The notes beneath the pieces were generated by a model. That model did no database searches, had not been told where the DNA came from, and saw nothing but the letters and a program-made list of their open reading frames with translations. A program made the position numbers and the translations under genes. Source: Verrucomicrobiales bacterium (GTDB lineage: Bacteria; Verrucomicrobiota; Verrucomicrobiia; Limisphaerales; CAIMTB01). Taken from it: 34,573 bases of DNA. How positions within the stretch are numbered: position 1 is the first letter of the stretch; each line of letters starts with the position of its first letter. Shown piece after piece: positions 1 to 7,866 of this stretch. The DNA is taken from NCBI GenBank assembly GCA_016795425.1, contig JAEUHG010000269.1, positions 1 through 34,573 on the forward strand, in the 5' to 3' direction.

Positions 1-40
1 GTTGGTTGGAGACAGACCCGGGTTGCAATCCCTCCCACCG

Positions 41-1384
41 TCAATTCGCGCGTACCCGCACAAAGAAGGCGCCGGTCAGGGAGGACGCGGATTCAGCCAT
101 CCAACGGCAGAGGCCGACGTCGGGAAAAGTCAGCCGCCCAGCGAGCACCGACCAGGTCGTCAAATCAGCGCTTTGCTCAACCACGTAACGTCGGCTGGCA
201 GCAAATGGAAACTCGAGAACGAGCTTCCCATCGGGATCGCGGCCGGAAGACGACAGGCGGAAGACGCTCCGACTGTCCTTGGGGGAGGTTCCGGCTTCGA
301 ATTCCTGCTCATTGGATGCACCGTCGGCATCCGGATCTCCGGGTCCGGTCTCGGTCAAATTGCCAAACCAGAACCGCTCCCAGTCATCGGGCAATTGATC
401 TCCATCCGTGTCGCTCTCCGTCACCACGGTGACCGACAATTCCAGTCGGGGTGGGTCGTATAGCAAGTTCTCCTTGGTGGACCACCATGGATACGCCCCG
501 CCTCCCCCCGCCCCGGTCCCTCCAGCCGTGCTCTGATTGGCGGGCGACAACGAACTCACCATCAGACGCAGCCGACCTTCGTGGAGTCCGGACTGAAGGT
601 ATCCCAGGACCTGAGGATCGGTGAGGTCGACGGCAAACTCGATTTTCGCGTCGTTGGGAACCTCGCCCCCAGGTGGGACGGCGGTGGTTGTTCCGATGGC
701 CCATGGATGCACCGGGAACGCGGCCTCATTCCAATTGGTTTGCAGGTGGCCGATGTTATTGGCCACGTCCACCAGAACACCATTGGTGTCGTAGGCAGCG
801 GCGTAGGCGTTCCGGGTCCGGATCGAAACGTTGGTGCTGGTGATTGGTCCGATGGCGCCGTAGGGCGAACCTTCAAGAAACGTCTCCGCATCGAATCCCC
901 CGCGATACCCAACGCCAAACAACTCCACTGGCCGCCCCGGATCGTCGTCGGGCCGATAGCCGGGCTGGTTGGTGAGGTAACTCAGGTAATGATCCGGGGT
1001 CGGATCATAAACGAACGCCCGATTCGGCAGCGGCGGGAGAATCGAGGTGAGGAGGATCCTGGCCGATTGAATCAAATACTTCGAAGGCCCCGCGTTGGTG
1101 GGAATAGCCGTGCCCGTGTCCCAACCCAGGAGGAACTGTGCATCCCGCATGTCGAAGCGGTAGTCGAAGGACCCATAGGTGGGGGCAACGCGCCGAACCC
1201 CGGGTTCGAAATTGAACGGATAAAACCAACGGTCGAGTGTCGGCTTCTCCGGTGACCAGGCGAATGTCTCGCCGCGGGCCAAGACACCAATGCCGAGCAG
1301 GAAGGCGAACACGAGCCCCCGCTGCAAGTTCCACCTCGCCGTCGAACCGGGCCGGGTTCGAAATCGCTCGAAGTTGGGTCGCAT
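41..1384 (-). CDS. Secreted hypothetical protein with calcium-type repeat and C-terminal W...FF module
   Basis: Exported protein of 447 residues with unknown function. The N-terminus has basic residues followed by a hydrophobic stretch (about residues 22-37) that reads as a signal peptide ending near ARG-ET. Residues about 50-325 match no family I recognise. Residues about 328-372 contain the acidic motif DTDGDQLPDDWE, then GDPDADG and EAGTSP, which resembles the thrombospondin type-3-like, calcium-binding repeat common in verrucomicrobial exoproteins. The last 70 residues (YVVEQSADLTTW ... FFVRVRAN) form a module shared with three other proteins in this window. The start lies 7 bases after the PEP-CTERM gene, so the two are probably co-transcribed. 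No clear Shine-Dalgarno sequence is visible before the ATG. Exported location is well supported; the role is not. Confidence 0.85.
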   Translation of the reverse strand: MRPNFERFRTRPGSTARWNLQRGLVFAFLLGIGVLARGETFAWSPEKPTLDRWFYPFNFEPGVRRVAPTYGSFDYRFDMRDAQFLLGWDTGTAIPTNAGPSKYLIQSARILLTSILPPLPNRAFVYDPTPDHYLSYLTNQPGYRPDDDPGRPVELFGVGYRGGFDAETFLEGSPYGAIGPITSTNVSIRTRNAYAAAYDTNGVLVDVANNIGHLQTNWNEAAFPVHPWAIGTTTAVPPGGEVPNDAKIEFAVDLTDPQVLGYLQSGLHEGRLRLMVSSLSPANQSTAGGTGAGGGGAYPWWSTKENLLYDPPRLELSVTVVTESDTDGDQLPDDWERFWFGNLTETGPGDPDADGASNEQEFEAGTSPKDSRSVFRLSSSGRDPDGKLVLEFPFAASRRYVVEQSADLTTWSVLAGRLTFPDVGLCRWMAESASSLTGAFFVRVRAN

Positions 1385-1391
1385 CCGCCGA

Positions 1392-2063
1392 TCAGCGCTG
1401 ATTCCGGCGGCACAGCATCAACAGCGCACCACCCAGCATGGCCAACGGCACCACGGTCGGCTCCGGCACCAGCTGCACGTCCAGGGTCGCTGAATCCAGG
1501 CTCAGGTTGATCTCGGCCGCGGCGACGCTCACCGAGAAATAATCAACGCCGAGTCCGCTCAGGTCCCACTGCCACAGGCTGGAAACGCCGACGCCGCTCC
1601 CCGGATTGGGCGGGGGCGGACCGAAGGAAATGCGATCGAGCTCGGTGCGCGTCGCGGTCAAGGTGATGGGCCCGGTGTCGCCGGCTCCGACCAGTTTGAG
1701 GGAATCGTAGCTCAACTCGGTTCCCAAGGTGCGAATCTGGAGGGAAACCAAGCCCACGGATTGGGAGGCCGCGGTGTACCGGACCTCGAATTGGCTCTTG
1801 TCGGCGCCGTTGTAGATGTTGCCGGAACCCAGGACCATGGCGCCCGGTGCGGTTTGATAAAAGCGGGCGCTGTTATTGCTGCCGGGAAGGTCGCCGGCAT
1901 TGCCCGGCTCTCCGATCCCGACGGTGAAACTTTCCCACCCCGTGAAGGTGGTGTCCGGCTGTCCCCGAAACGCCGGCGCAATGAAACCGTTGGTGCCAGC
2001 CACCGCCGAACAACTCGCGGCAAGGGCCGCGACACCCAGGAATTGGCAGAAAGACAATCTCAT
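1392..2063 (-). CDS. PEP-CTERM sorting domain protein
   Basis: Exported protein of 223 residues. It starts with a signal peptide (MRLSFCQFLGVAALAAS) and ends with a PEP-CTERM anchor: the VPEP motif, a hydrophobic helix (VVPLAMLGGALLML) and a basic tail CRRNQR. In this family the tail is recognised by an exosortase (EpsH/XrtA type), and the protein is linked to exopolysaccharide or biofilm material. The middle part is rich in small and polar residues like other beta-sandwich PEP-CTERM proteins and contains no enzyme motif I recognise. I chose the ATG directly before the signal peptide. An in-frame GTG 18 codons upstream overlaps the stop of the aminotransferase gene as GTGA, and would add a basic leader; it has no ribosome binding site. 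No exosortase gene is in the window. Confidence 0.85.
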   Translation of the reverse strand: MRLSFCQFLGVAALAASCSAVAGTNGFIAPAFRGQPDTTFTGWESFTVGIGEPGNAGDLPGSNNSARFYQTAPGAMVLGSGNIYNGADKSQFEVRYTAASQSVGLVSLQIRTLGTELSYDSLKLVGAGDTGPITLTATRTELDRISFGPPPPNPGSGVGVSSLWQWDLSGLGVDYFSVSVAAAEINLSLDSATLDVQLVPEPTVVPLAMLGGALLMLCRRNQR

Positions 2064-2113
2064 CGTAGTGCAGCACTTTCCAGGAACCGGCCCCCGCTTC
2101 GCCAGTTTCTTTT

Positions 2114-3202
2114 TCACAGTTTGGCCAGTGCCCCGTTGAGCACATCGATCAGGGCCTGAATGCTTTCAGGTGTTTCATCCCCCATGTTCGAGATCCGGAA
2201 CGTGGTTCCCTTGATCTTCCCATACCCCCCATCGATGAGGATTCCCTGGTCCTTGACCAATTTCTGGAACTTGGCCACGTCGATCACCCGGCCGCCGGGC
2301 TTCGCCCCGTTGTTGACGCACACCAGCGTCATCGATTCGTAGCCTTTCTCCGGAAAGAGCGTGAAGCCGTGCCCGGCCGCCCAATCCCGCAACATCTGGT
2401 TGGTCCGGCGGTGCCGCGCGTATCGCCCCTCAAGGCCTTCGGCGAAGATGTCATCCAGCTTGGCGGACAACGCGTACACGTGACTGACACTCGGCGTGCT
2501 CGGCGTCATGTGCTGCTCGGCGTTCTTCTGGAACTCCAGGAAATCGAAGTAGTACCCGCGATCCCCTGCCGCCCCCGCCTTGGCCAACGCCGCCGGTGAA
2601 CAGGTGAAAATCGACAGACCCGGCGGCAGCGCGAAGGCCTTCTGAACCCCGGCCAGAAGCACGTCAATGCCCAGCGTCTCGAAATTCATGGGTACGGCGC
2701 TCAGCGAACTGACCGTGTCGACCACGAACAGGACGTCAGGATACTTCGCCTTCAGGGCGGCAATTTCCTCCAGCGGATTCATCAAGCCGCAGCTGGTCTC
2801 GTTGTGGATCAAGGTCAGCGCGTCATACTCGCCGGTCGCCAAGCGGCGATCCACTTCCGCCGCAAGGATGGGAGAGCCCCAGGCCACCTGAAGTCCATCT
2901 GCCGCCTTCCCACACCGCTTCGACACATCCAACCACTTGTCCGAGAACGCGCCGCACATGCAGTTCAAGACCTTCTTGGAGACAAGGTTTCGAATCGCGG
3001 CTTCCATCACCCCCCAGGCCGAGGAGGTGCTCAGGTAAACCAATTGGCGCGTACCCAGCAGCGTCTGGAGTTGAGGTTGGATGCGTGCGTAGAGATCTTT
3101 GAATCCCTGACCTCGGTGCCCGATCATCGGGCGGCAAAACGCCTCGAACGTCTTGTCGCTGACCTCAACCGGCCCCGGGATGTGGAGTTTGACGTGTCCC
3201 AT
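2114..3202 (-). CDS. Class V aminotransferase (alanine/serine-glyoxylate aminotransferase-like)
   Basis: PLP-dependent cytoplasmic enzyme of 362 residues, the usual length for the SgaA/AGXT-like branch of fold-type I class V aminotransferases. The N-terminus MGHVKLHIPGPVEVS is the typical opening of the family (I/T-PGP) and fixes the start; the frame continues upstream but that part looks non-coding. Asp162 in VVDTVSSLS is the residue expected to hold the PLP pyridine nitrogen, and Lys188 in GVQKAFALPPG is the expected Schiff-base lysine. GHRG at about residues 28-31 is another conserved spot. Such enzymes transfer the amino group of alanine, serine or phosphoserine to glyoxylate or 2-oxoglutarate; the substrate cannot be read from the sequence. 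The gene is divergent from the glutaminase, so both may concern amino-group metabolism. Confidence 0.9.
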   Translation of the reverse strand: MGHVKLHIPGPVEVSDKTFEAFCRPMIGHRGQGFKDLYARIQPQLQTLLGTRQLVYLSTSSAWGVMEAAIRNLVSKKVLNCMCGAFSDKWLDVSKRCGKAADGLQVAWGSPILAAEVDRRLATGEYDALTLIHNETSCGLMNPLEEIAALKAKYPDVLFVVDTVSSLSAVPMNFETLGIDVLLAGVQKAFALPPGLSIFTCSPAALAKAGAAGDRGYYFDFLEFQKNAEQHMTPSTPSVSHVYALSAKLDDIFAEGLEGRYARHRRTNQMLRDWAAGHGFTLFPEKGYESMTLVCVNNGAKPGGRVIDVAKFQKLVKDQGILIDGGYGKIKGTTFRISNMGDETPESIQALIDVLNGALAKL

Positions 3203-3379
3203 AGAAACAACAGGGGCGGGACTCTTGGCGAGGATTTCCGGCCCGGCAAGGGAAAGAACGACGTCGCCCGTCGCTGGCGGCTGCGGATCGTCGGGGCGGG
3301 CGCCCCTTTTCCATGGGATCGGCGGGATGCTAAGGACGGTCGCCCCCCCTTCGGACTTGAAATCCTGTCCCGACCCGCG

Positions 3380-3409
3380 GGTTCGCGACCTGGCGCCAGG
3401 GTCGCAACC
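3380..3409. other. Strong stem-loop 1 in divergent region
   Basis: The arms GGTT + GCGACCTGGC and GCCAGG(G)TCGC + AACC pair over about 14 base pairs, with one single-base bulge on each side. The centre TGGCGCCA is itself palindromic. It lies about 165 bases before the glutaminase start and about 180 bases before the aminotransferase start. It could be a leader structure, a protein-binding site or a terminator-like element; there is no T tract. Confidence 0.5.
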
Positions 3410-3426
3410 GGCTGGGTTCCCAGCCG
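3409..3426. other. Perfect inverted repeat (stem-loop 2)
   Basis: CGGCTGGGTTCCCAGCCG is an 8-base perfect inverted repeat around a central TT, directly touching stem-loop 1. As RNA the tip would open to a tetraloop. Two tight adjacent hairpins between divergent genes suggest regulation, but no known riboswitch class is recognised. Confidence 0.5.
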
Positions 3427-3572
3427 ATCCGGAACGTCGAGATTCATCCACATCGAAATCCGGTTGCCCCTACCCGCCGATTTCAGGTCTCATGGCCCCG
3501 CGCAACGGCGGCGATGTCCTCGGAATTCCCCCAATTCGAGAGGCTCGTCGGACTGCGCCTTTTCACGCATCC

Positions 3573-5432
3573 ATGAATTCACGAGATCTTTCTTCCGGTA
3601 CTTTTCCGTCTCCCATTCAAAATTTCATTCAGGGACTCCATGACAAGTACGCGCGGCTCGAAGATGGCAAAGTCGCGGACTACATACCCGAGCTGAGCCA
3701 CGCCAACCCCGAGTGGTTCGGCATCTCGGTCGCCACCGTCGACGGCCAGATTCATGACGTCGGCCACAGCAGCGTACCCTTCACCATTCAGTCGATCTCG
3801 AAGCCGCTGGTCTACGGCCTGGCCTTGGAATCCCACGGACTGAAACCGGTCCAAGCCAAGGTCGGAGTGGAACCGTCCGGTGACGCCTTTAATTCCATCA
3901 GTCTCGATCCGCAGACCGGGCGTCCTCTGAACCCGATGATCAATGCGGGCGCCATCGCGACCACCAGCCTGATCCCGGGAGAAAGCGCCGAGGCCCGCGA
4001 GGCGATGTTGCTGCGCCGGTTCTCTGAAATCGCCGGCCGCAATCTCGAGATCGATGACGCTGTCTACCGTTCCGAGCGCGACACGGGACACCGCAACCGC
4101 GCCATCGCCCATCTCCTGCGCAACGCCGGCATTCTCACGGATGATCCCGAACAACCCCTCGACCTTTACTTCCGCCAATGCTCGATCCAGGTCACCTGCC
4201 ATGATCTCGCCGTCATCGCCGCCACGCTCGCCAGTGGAGGCGTTAATCCTGTCACGCGCCAGCGGGTCCTTGCCCCGCTCACCGTCGGCCGACTGCTCAG
4301 TGTCATGACCTCCTGCGGCATGTACGACTTCGCCGGCGGCTGGATCTTCAATGTCGGCATGCCGGCCAAGAGCGGTGTTTCCGGAGGCATCATGGCGGTG
4401 TTACCCGGACAACTCGGGGTGGCGGTGTTCTCGCCGCCGCTCGATGCCCGGGGCAACAGCGTTCGCGGGATCCGGGTGTGCACGGACCTTTCCATGGCGT
4501 TTGGACTCCACATGTTCAACACGCCGCGGGTGGTCATCCCGGCGCTGCGCAACATCCGCAACGGCGGAGCGGTCCGCAGCCGCCGTCTCCGCACCACGGA
4601 GCAACTGGCCACCCTCACGCGCGAGGGGCATGGCATCCGGCTCTATGAATTCGGCGGTCGCCTCATCTTCGCCTCCACCGAACTGGCCATCCACGCCATC
4701 CTGGCGGATCTCCCCAATGCCACGCATGCCATCATCGATCTGAGCCGCGTCATCGATGTCGACCAAGCTTCCTGCAAATTGCTGTTGGAGCTGCACGACC
4801 AACTCGCGGCTCGGCTCAAGCGCGCCTGTCTCGCCGGCGCCCGGCAGCATGCCTTGTTGCGAGAATACGTGACGACCCGCATGACCGAGGACGGCTGGAA
4901 CCATCTGTGTCGTTATGCGGATCGCGACGCCGCGCTGGAAGCGTTCGAGGACGATCTGCTCAAGTTGCGCCCCAACGCCACCCGCATCACCGAGGTGCCG
5001 CGCCTCGAGGATCAGGAACTGCTCAAAGGCTTCGGCGCCGCGGAACTCCAGGCGCTCCAGGAATGGTTGCGGCCGGTGGAATGGCCCGCCCACCAGGTCA
5101 TCATGGCCTCCGGCTCCGCTTCGGATGCCTTGTATTTCATCGTCGAAGGCGAAGTCAGCGTCTGGGTGGGGGCCGAAGGATCCGAGGTTCAGGTCGGAAG
5201 GCTGGGTCCCGGAATGAGCGTCGGCGAGTTGGCATTGACGGATCGAGCACCGCGTTCCGCCACCGTCCGCAGCCTCACCCCAGTCCGCGCCTGGGCTCTG
5301 CCTTTTGACGCCTACGATCGTCTCTCCGAAATGGGGCAGTCCGGCCTCCAGATTCGGCTCCTGGGCAACCTGACTCGCGTGTTGGCCGTACGCCTTCGGG
5401 CCGCGAATGCCGAAATCCGCGGCCTCAGTTGA
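3573..5432 (+). CDS. glsA: Glutaminase A fused to STAS and cyclic-nucleotide-binding domains
   Basis: Protein of 619 residues; plain bacterial glutaminases have about 310. Residues about 10-310 are a serine-dependent beta-lactamase-like glutaminase converting glutamine to glutamate and ammonia. Ser74 and Lys77 in QSISK form the SxxK catalytic pair, and NPMINAGAI, CSIQVT, MYDFAG and PAKSGVSGG are family motifs. Residues about 360-435 (LIFASTELAI ... HAIIDLSRVIDVD) are a STAS domain. Residues about 483-586 are a cyclic-nucleotide-binding fold with the phosphate-cassette pattern GELAL ... RAPRSATV. There is no signal peptide or membrane segment, so it acts in the cytoplasm. The ATG chosen is just before the conserved glutaminase start; the open frame upstream is unlike protein. 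The extra domains suggest control by a nucleotide and by a partner protein (inference). Glutaminases with such C-terminal extensions exist in several phyla. Confidence 0.92.
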   Translation: MNSRDLSSGTFPSPIQNFIQGLHDKYARLEDGKVADYIPELSHANPEWFGISVATVDGQIHDVGHSSVPFTIQSISKPLVYGLALESHGLKPVQAKVGVEPSGDAFNSISLDPQTGRPLNPMINAGAIATTSLIPGESAEAREAMLLRRFSEIAGRNLEIDDAVYRSERDTGHRNRAIAHLLRNAGILTDDPEQPLDLYFRQCSIQVTCHDLAVIAATLASGGVNPVTRQRVLAPLTVGRLLSVMTSCGMYDFAGGWIFNVGMPAKSGVSGGIMAVLPGQLGVAVFSPPLDARGNSVRGIRVCTDLSMAFGLHMFNTPRVVIPALRNIRNGGAVRSRRLRTTEQLATLTREGHGIRLYEFGGRLIFASTELAIHAILADLPNATHAIIDLSRVIDVDQASCKLLLELHDQLAARLKRACLAGARQHALLREYVTTRMTEDGWNHLCRYADRDAALEAFEDDLLKLRPNATRITEVPRLEDQELLKGFGAAELQALQEWLRPVEWPAHQVIMASGSASDALYFIVEGEVSVWVGAEGSEVQVGRLGPGMSVGELALTDRAPRSATVRSLTPVRAWALPFDAYDRLSEMGQSGLQIRLLGNLTRVLAVRLRAANAEIRGLS

Positions 5433-5433
5433 C

Positions 5434-5470
5434 CCAGGAGCCTGCCCCTCCTGGCGCCCGCGCGCGCGGG
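5434..5470. terminator. Possible bidirectional terminator between convergent genes
   Basis: Directly after the glutaminase stop, CCAGGAG and CTCCTGG form a perfect 7-base stem with a 7-base loop. This is followed by the 14-base palindrome CCCGCGCGCGCGGG. Both lie in the 47 bases between the convergent glutaminase and small secreted protein genes. There is no T tract on either side, so a classical intrinsic terminator is not proven. Confidence 0.4.
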
Positions 5471-5479
5471 AGACGTCGA

Positions 5480-5947
5480 CTACGGTTTTCGGAACCGGAA
5501 GAACCGTGCCGGTTGTTGGCACGGCGTCACAAAGGTGTTTCCGGTGGGTGCCGGCGAGACCGGCTGCCAAACCGCATCGGGTCCGACGGATGGGCTGAAC
5601 TCGAGCACAAAGCCGCTGGCATCGACGGCCCAACTGAGTTCAGCCAGCTTGTCCTCCGTGAATCTCACCGCTATCATCGGTGTCCCCGGCGTGGGGATGA
5701 CGGCGATGCCAAAAAGACCGGCGGCCAGTTCGTAGGCACCTCCTGACGATCCGAGAATCCCCGGTTGCGTCACCGCGCCGGTCAGCACGTAGGCGCCCCC
5801 ACGGGAGACACCGCCTCCCCCAGCCAGATTGCCCGCGAGCGAGAACACGCCGCCACCCGAGGAACCCACCGCGCTTCCGTAACCCAAAACCGCTGCCACC
5901 AGGGCGACGCCGCCGACCCAGGTCAGGATCCAACGTTGCGTCTTCAC
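5480..5947 (-). CDS. Small exported protein coupled to the fibre protein gene
   Basis: Exported protein of 155 residues. The start is a GTG whose bases overlap the upstream stop as GTGA; the sequence GAGGAA a few bases before it is a good ribosome binding site, and the following residues (MKTQRWILTWVGGVALVAAVLG) form a signal peptide. Residues about 25-80 have glycine-rich SGGG-type repeats (GGGVSRGGAYVLTG, SSGGAYELAAGLFG) of a kind seen in many verrucomicrobial and planctomycete exoproteins. The end (FVLEFSPSV ... VWQPVSP ... RFFRFRKP) is the C-terminal W...FFR module shared by other proteins in the window. The function is unknown. Coupling to the S74 fibre protein suggests that the two act together outside the cytoplasm (inference). 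Confidence 0.85.
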   Translation of the reverse strand: MKTQRWILTWVGGVALVAAVLGYGSAVGSSGGGVFSLAGNLAGGGGVSRGGAYVLTGAVTQPGILGSSGGAYELAAGLFGIAVIPTPGTPMIAVRFTEDKLAELSWAVDASGFVLEFSPSVGPDAVWQPVSPAPTGNTFVTPCQQPARFFRFRKP

Positions 5948-7866
5948 GGGTTCCTCGCTTGGTTGGAAGGATGGCGCGCAAGCGCGGCCTGCACCAGGCC
6001 CCGCAACTCGGAGAGTTCGGCCTCCAACCGGCCGATTCGCTCATCGCGCTCCCGCAAGGCCTTCGCCTGTTCGTCGACCTTCTGGTTCAAACCCTGGATC
6101 GCCGCCAGCGCCACCCCGTCCGCATCGACCGTGGCGATGTTCTTCTCGTCCTCTCCCAAGGCGAAGGCAGCGCGAAAGTCCTGGGCCATGGGACCGATAT
6201 GCCGGGACCCGGGGTCCTGCTTGTAGTTCCATTCGCTGATGGGCATGGCGGCCACTTTGTCGAGGACCTCCCGCGGATTCACCGGACCGAAGTTCTCCTT
6301 CAGATTTCGATCGGAGGCACTGACGAACGTGCCATTCACCCGGAGCCCGCCGGAGTTGAGACGCATCATTTCCACCCCTCCGGACCCTGGAGAATTGGCG
6401 TTGTTGGAGTGGGTCCCGCCGCGATGCCACGAGAAGCTGCCGTTGTCATCGGTCCGGAAGTAGAGCGTGGAACTCTGGACCCCCACACCGTAGGAATTCC
6501 CCCAAAGGTTGAGCATCTGTCGCGTCGTGTTTCCGAAGAACATCGAGGTGTCCCCGGAGAAATGGGCTCCGCCTTCAGCGCGAACGTTGAACGAGTTGAT
6601 CGCCGCCGATGCGAAGCTGGCGTTCTGGCTGTCGGCCCACATGAAGACACCCTGGTGATTGGCCCGACACCGGCGGCCGGCGACAAACGAGTGCCCGCAA
6701 TTGTCCGCCACCAGATTGTTGGTTCCCCCCGCGACGATGGCACTGGCGGCGTTCGTTCCGATGCGGTTGTTGTCTCCGCCGAGGATGATCGCCCAATTGC
6801 TCTCGCGGCCGATCTCGTTGTCCGAACCGCCGATCAGGATCGGTGCGATCTCGCGCCGGTTGGGATTGTTGGAGCCCAGGATGTCGTTGCGGAATCCGCC
6901 CACCATCACGCCACCATCCACGTTGTTGGCGATCCGGTTCTCGCCGCCACCCACCACCAGGCTGATGACGACGTTGGTGCCAATCCGATTATCCCGCCCG
7001 CCCGCGATCATGGCATGCTGATTGTCCTGCTGAATCTCGTTGCGCGCCCCGCCGCCAATAAACGCCGACCTCTGTTCCCGTCCGACGATATTATCGAGGC
7101 CACCGGCGATCACCGACTCATGGGCGTTCACGCCGATGGCATTGTCGCGACCGCCCAAGACCGCGGAATTCGTCGAACCTGGATCCACCGACGTGCCCCG
7201 GCCACCGATAATGCGGTGTCCACTGGGCTGGCCTTCGAATCGATAAATCTGCTGATTCCCTGCCTTGATGACAAAGGCGTTGGCGTCGGTGGTGCCGATA
7301 AACTCCGTGCTCGGGTTAGTGCCCGCATTTCCCAACCGGCTCCAACCATCGTTCGATCCGGCCGGCCCCGGAGGCCCCGCGGGCCCCGGATCGCCTTTGT
7401 CGCCTTTGGGTCCCTGCAAACCCGTGTCCCCTTTGTCGCCCTTCGGCCCCACCGGCCCTACCGGTCCCAGGTCACCCTTCGGCCCGGCCGGGGTCATGGC
7501 AAATAGCGCATACGGCGAAGGAGTCAGCGGCTGGCGCGGCGCGAGCACCGTGAAAGCCCCAGTGCCAGCGGGACGGACGGCGAATTCGATCCACCGCGGT
7601 TGCCCGTCAAACACGCCAGTACCAAAATCCAGTGCGGTTAGAAAAATCCCGCCGCTGACGGTCACCGAGAAATTGGTGCGACTCGGTCCAACCTGCCCCC
7701 CAGCCACTTCCGCATTGAAGAGCCGCGCAGCGACGTCGAACAACCCGTTGGCCGGCTGTCCTCCTTCCGTCAGCCGGCCTTGATATCCAAACGCCGAACC
7801 TTGCGCGTCAGCGAACCGGCTCGCCATCAACGCCAGCAACCCAAGAGCCAAAACGTTCGATCTCAT
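5944..7866 (-). CDS. Modular fibre-like protein: collagen repeats, YadA-head-like repeats, S74 chaperone domain
   Basis: Exported protein of 640 residues. A signal peptide ends near residue 22 (ADAQ). Residues 23-125 form a domain found before collagen stretches (FGYQGRL ... PYALFAM). Residues 128-170 are 14 uninterrupted Gly-X-Y triplets, predicting a collagen-like trimer. Residues about 218-400 hold about nine repeats of 20-22 residues with the pattern (V/I)xGGxxNxIG, like the left-handed beta-roll heads of trimeric adhesins. Residues about 514-600 match the Peptidase_S74 intramolecular chaperone (SDRNLKENF ... IGPMAQDF), which in phage tail fibres and endosialidases drives trimer folding and then cuts itself off. 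A coiled coil follows (593-628). I chose the ATG before the hydrophobic core; ATGs upstream would add basic leaders. It is probably a surface fibre or adhesin. Confidence 0.9.
   Translation of the reverse strand: MRSNVLALGLLALMASRFADAQGSAFGYQGRLTEGGQPANGLFDVAARLFNAEVAGGQVGPSRTNFSVTVSGGIFLTALDFGTGVFDGQPRWIEFAVRPAGTGAFTVLAPRQPLTPSPYALFAMTPAGPKGDLGPVGPVGPKGDKGDTGLQGPKGDKGDPGPAGPPGPAGSNDGWSRLGNAGTNPSTEFIGTTDANAFVIKAGNQQIYRFEGQPSGHRIIGGRGTSVDPGSTNSAVLGGRDNAIGVNAHESVIAGGLDNIVGREQRSAFIGGGARNEIQQDNQHAMIAGGRDNRIGTNVVISLVVGGGENRIANNVDGGVMVGGFRNDILGSNNPNRREIAPILIGGSDNEIGRESNWAIILGGDNNRIGTNAASAIVAGGTNNLVADNCGHSFVAGRRCRANHQGVFMWADSQNASFASAAINSFNVRAEGGAHFSGDTSMFFGNTTRQMLNLWGNSYGVGVQSSTLYFRTDDNGSFSWHRGGTHSNNANSPGSGGVEMMRLNSGGLRVNGTFVSASDRNLKENFGPVNPREVLDKVAAMPISEWNYKQDPGSRHIGPMAQDFRAAFALGEDEKNIATVDADGVALAAIQGLNQKVDEQAKALRERDERIGRLEAELSELRGLVQAALARHPSNQARNP

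Larger units (their letters stand above)
3203..3572. other. Divergent intergenic region between aminotransferase and glutaminase
   Basis: This 370-base stretch separates two divergent genes and should hold both promoters. I see no recognisable sigma-70 boxes. Translation through it in the glutaminase frame gives proline- and arginine-rich sequence with no family character, so I treat it as non-coding. Its main content is a pair of adjacent stem-loops near its centre, listed separately. Confidence 0.6.

Noticed and set aside
3153..3572. Upstream extension of the glutaminase frame by 140 codons.
   Set aside because: The translated part has no protein character and covers the stem-loops; the family start is at the ATG at 3573.
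6700..7230. Regular repeats that could suggest a CRISPR or DNA repeat array.
   Set aside because: The period of about 60-66 bases encodes degenerate beta-roll repeats; bases are not identical between units and there are no spacers.
5959..7506. Long open frame on the plus strand opposite the fibre protein gene.
   Set aside because: It mirrors the repeat structure of the minus-strand gene, has no family features, and the minus strand encodes clear collagen, beta-roll and S74 motifs.
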